Shown in pieces: positions 63,629 through 64,000 of a stretch of DNA of 64,000 nt. This DNA is from Pseudomonas sp. MM213 (lineage in GTDB: Bacteria > Pseudomonadota > Gammaproteobacteria > Pseudomonadales > Pseudomonadaceae), in contig NZ_CP081943.1 in NCBI RefSeq assembly GCF_020423045.1, forward strand, positions 744,001 to 808,000. Direction: 5' to 3'. Both the position numbers and the translations under genes were made by a program. Position 1 is the first letter of the stretch, and each line of letters starts with the position of its first letter. The notes beneath the pieces are model-generated. The model saw only the letters and a program-made list of their open reading frames with translations, made no database searches and had not been told where the DNA came from.

Positions 63629-64000
63629 TCAGCGAAACGTGATGAGTTCCGGTGCTTTCAACAGTTGCAGGTGCGCATGACTGTTGAAAGAAGCCAGTGC
63701 CACCTCGCGACCACGGAATTTCAGTTGGTTGAGCGAGGTGTTGACGATTTGCCAGTTCAGTTCAAAGGCCTGCCTGGCGGGCATTTGCGTAATGAGGTGG
63801 AGCAGGGCAGTGATGGTGCCGCCGGAGGTGAACACGGCGATTTTCTGGGTGTTGTCGGCGCTTTCGAGGATGCGATGCAGGCCGGCCTGCACCCGTTCGA
63901 CAAAGCCCAGCCAGCTTTCCAGGCCCGGCGTGTCATACGTACCGGCCAGCCAGCGCTCGATGATCAGCGCGAAAATACGCTGGAACTCGGCGCGGTTTTG
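63629..64000 (-). CDS. Histidine-phosphatase-family protein, C-terminal part (5' end outside window)
   Basis: The frame is open from base 64000 down to the stop at 63629; about 123 residues are visible (QNRAEFQRIF onward). The pattern LHRILESADNTQKIAVFTSGGTITALLHLI resembles the second half of phosphoglycerate-mutase-like phosphatases, but the usual catalytic His of the SHGG motif is Ser here (FTSGGT). It may be an altered or non-phosphatase member. Upstream catalytic RHG motif lies beyond the window. Confidence 0.75.
   Translation of the reverse strand, partial: QNRAEFQRIFALIIERWLAGTYDTPGLESWLGFVERVQAGLHRILESADNTQKIAVFTSGGTITALLHLITQMPARQAFELNWQIVNTSLNQLKFRGREVALASFNSHAHLQLLKAPELITFR

Overview
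The window looks like a chromosomal segment of a Pseudomonas of the P. fluorescens group. The evidence is high GC, dense short palindromic REP repeats with a (broken) REP-associated transposase, and a Pseudomonas-type gene complement: lexA2-imuA-imuB-dnaE2, glcDEF, MocR and SfnR-type regulators, and large TonB receptors. No rRNA, tRNA, CRISPR array, phage or classical insertion sequence was seen.

Layout. (1) 1-18.4 kb is an organosulfur-scavenging type island. It holds three flavin-dependent (LLM) monooxygenases, two closely related Opp/Dpp-type lipoprotein binding proteins, an Opp-type ABC transporter with a fused double ATPase, a TonB-dependent receptor, a secreted serine hydrolase, two orphan SsuA/TauA-like binding proteins and a sigma-54 activator resembling SfnR. 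(2) 18.7-24.9 kb holds a diguanylate cyclase, a LOG-family protein, a MocR regulator with an azoreductase, a divergent AhpD-like protein plus SMR transporter, a small exported protein and a membrane-anchored hydrolase. (3) 25.9-29.6 kb holds an aldo/keto reductase, an AT-richer pair of 2OG-Fe(II) oxygenase and glycosyltransferase, and a dienelactone hydrolase. (4) 29.7-36.6 kb is a glycolate oxidase operon (glcDEF plus a GlcG-like gene) downstream of an LctP-family permease. (5) 36.8-42.8 kb is a mutagenesis cassette lexA2-imuA-imuB-dnaE2 with a LexA2-type operator touching the lexA2 start. (6) 43-51.1 kb is a catabolic operon: a polyamine-type ABC importer, two amidohydrolases and a flavin reductase, divergent from a GntR/FCD regulator. 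(7) 51.4-64 kb holds a hybrid histidine kinase, a UvrA-like ABC protein, a fatty-acid hydroxylase/SRPBCC fusion coupled to an SMP-30-like protein with a LysR regulator upstream, an exported YtcJ-like amidohydrolase, an SCP2-domain protein and a truncated histidine-phosphatase-like gene.

Intergenic DNA is unusually repeat-rich. At least a dozen REP doublets are present. Three roughly 0.8-0.9 kb composite elements (24995-25790, 33961-34814, 60078-60978) share inverted arms around REP doublets; the third has perfect 14-bp terminal inverted repeats. These composite elements, the REP-flanked RAYT relic with an in-frame stop, the three-promoter candidate MocR operator set, the TonB/Opp/LLM island and the amidohydrolase operon are the best leads. 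All functions are inferred from reading the sequence; no database search was possible.
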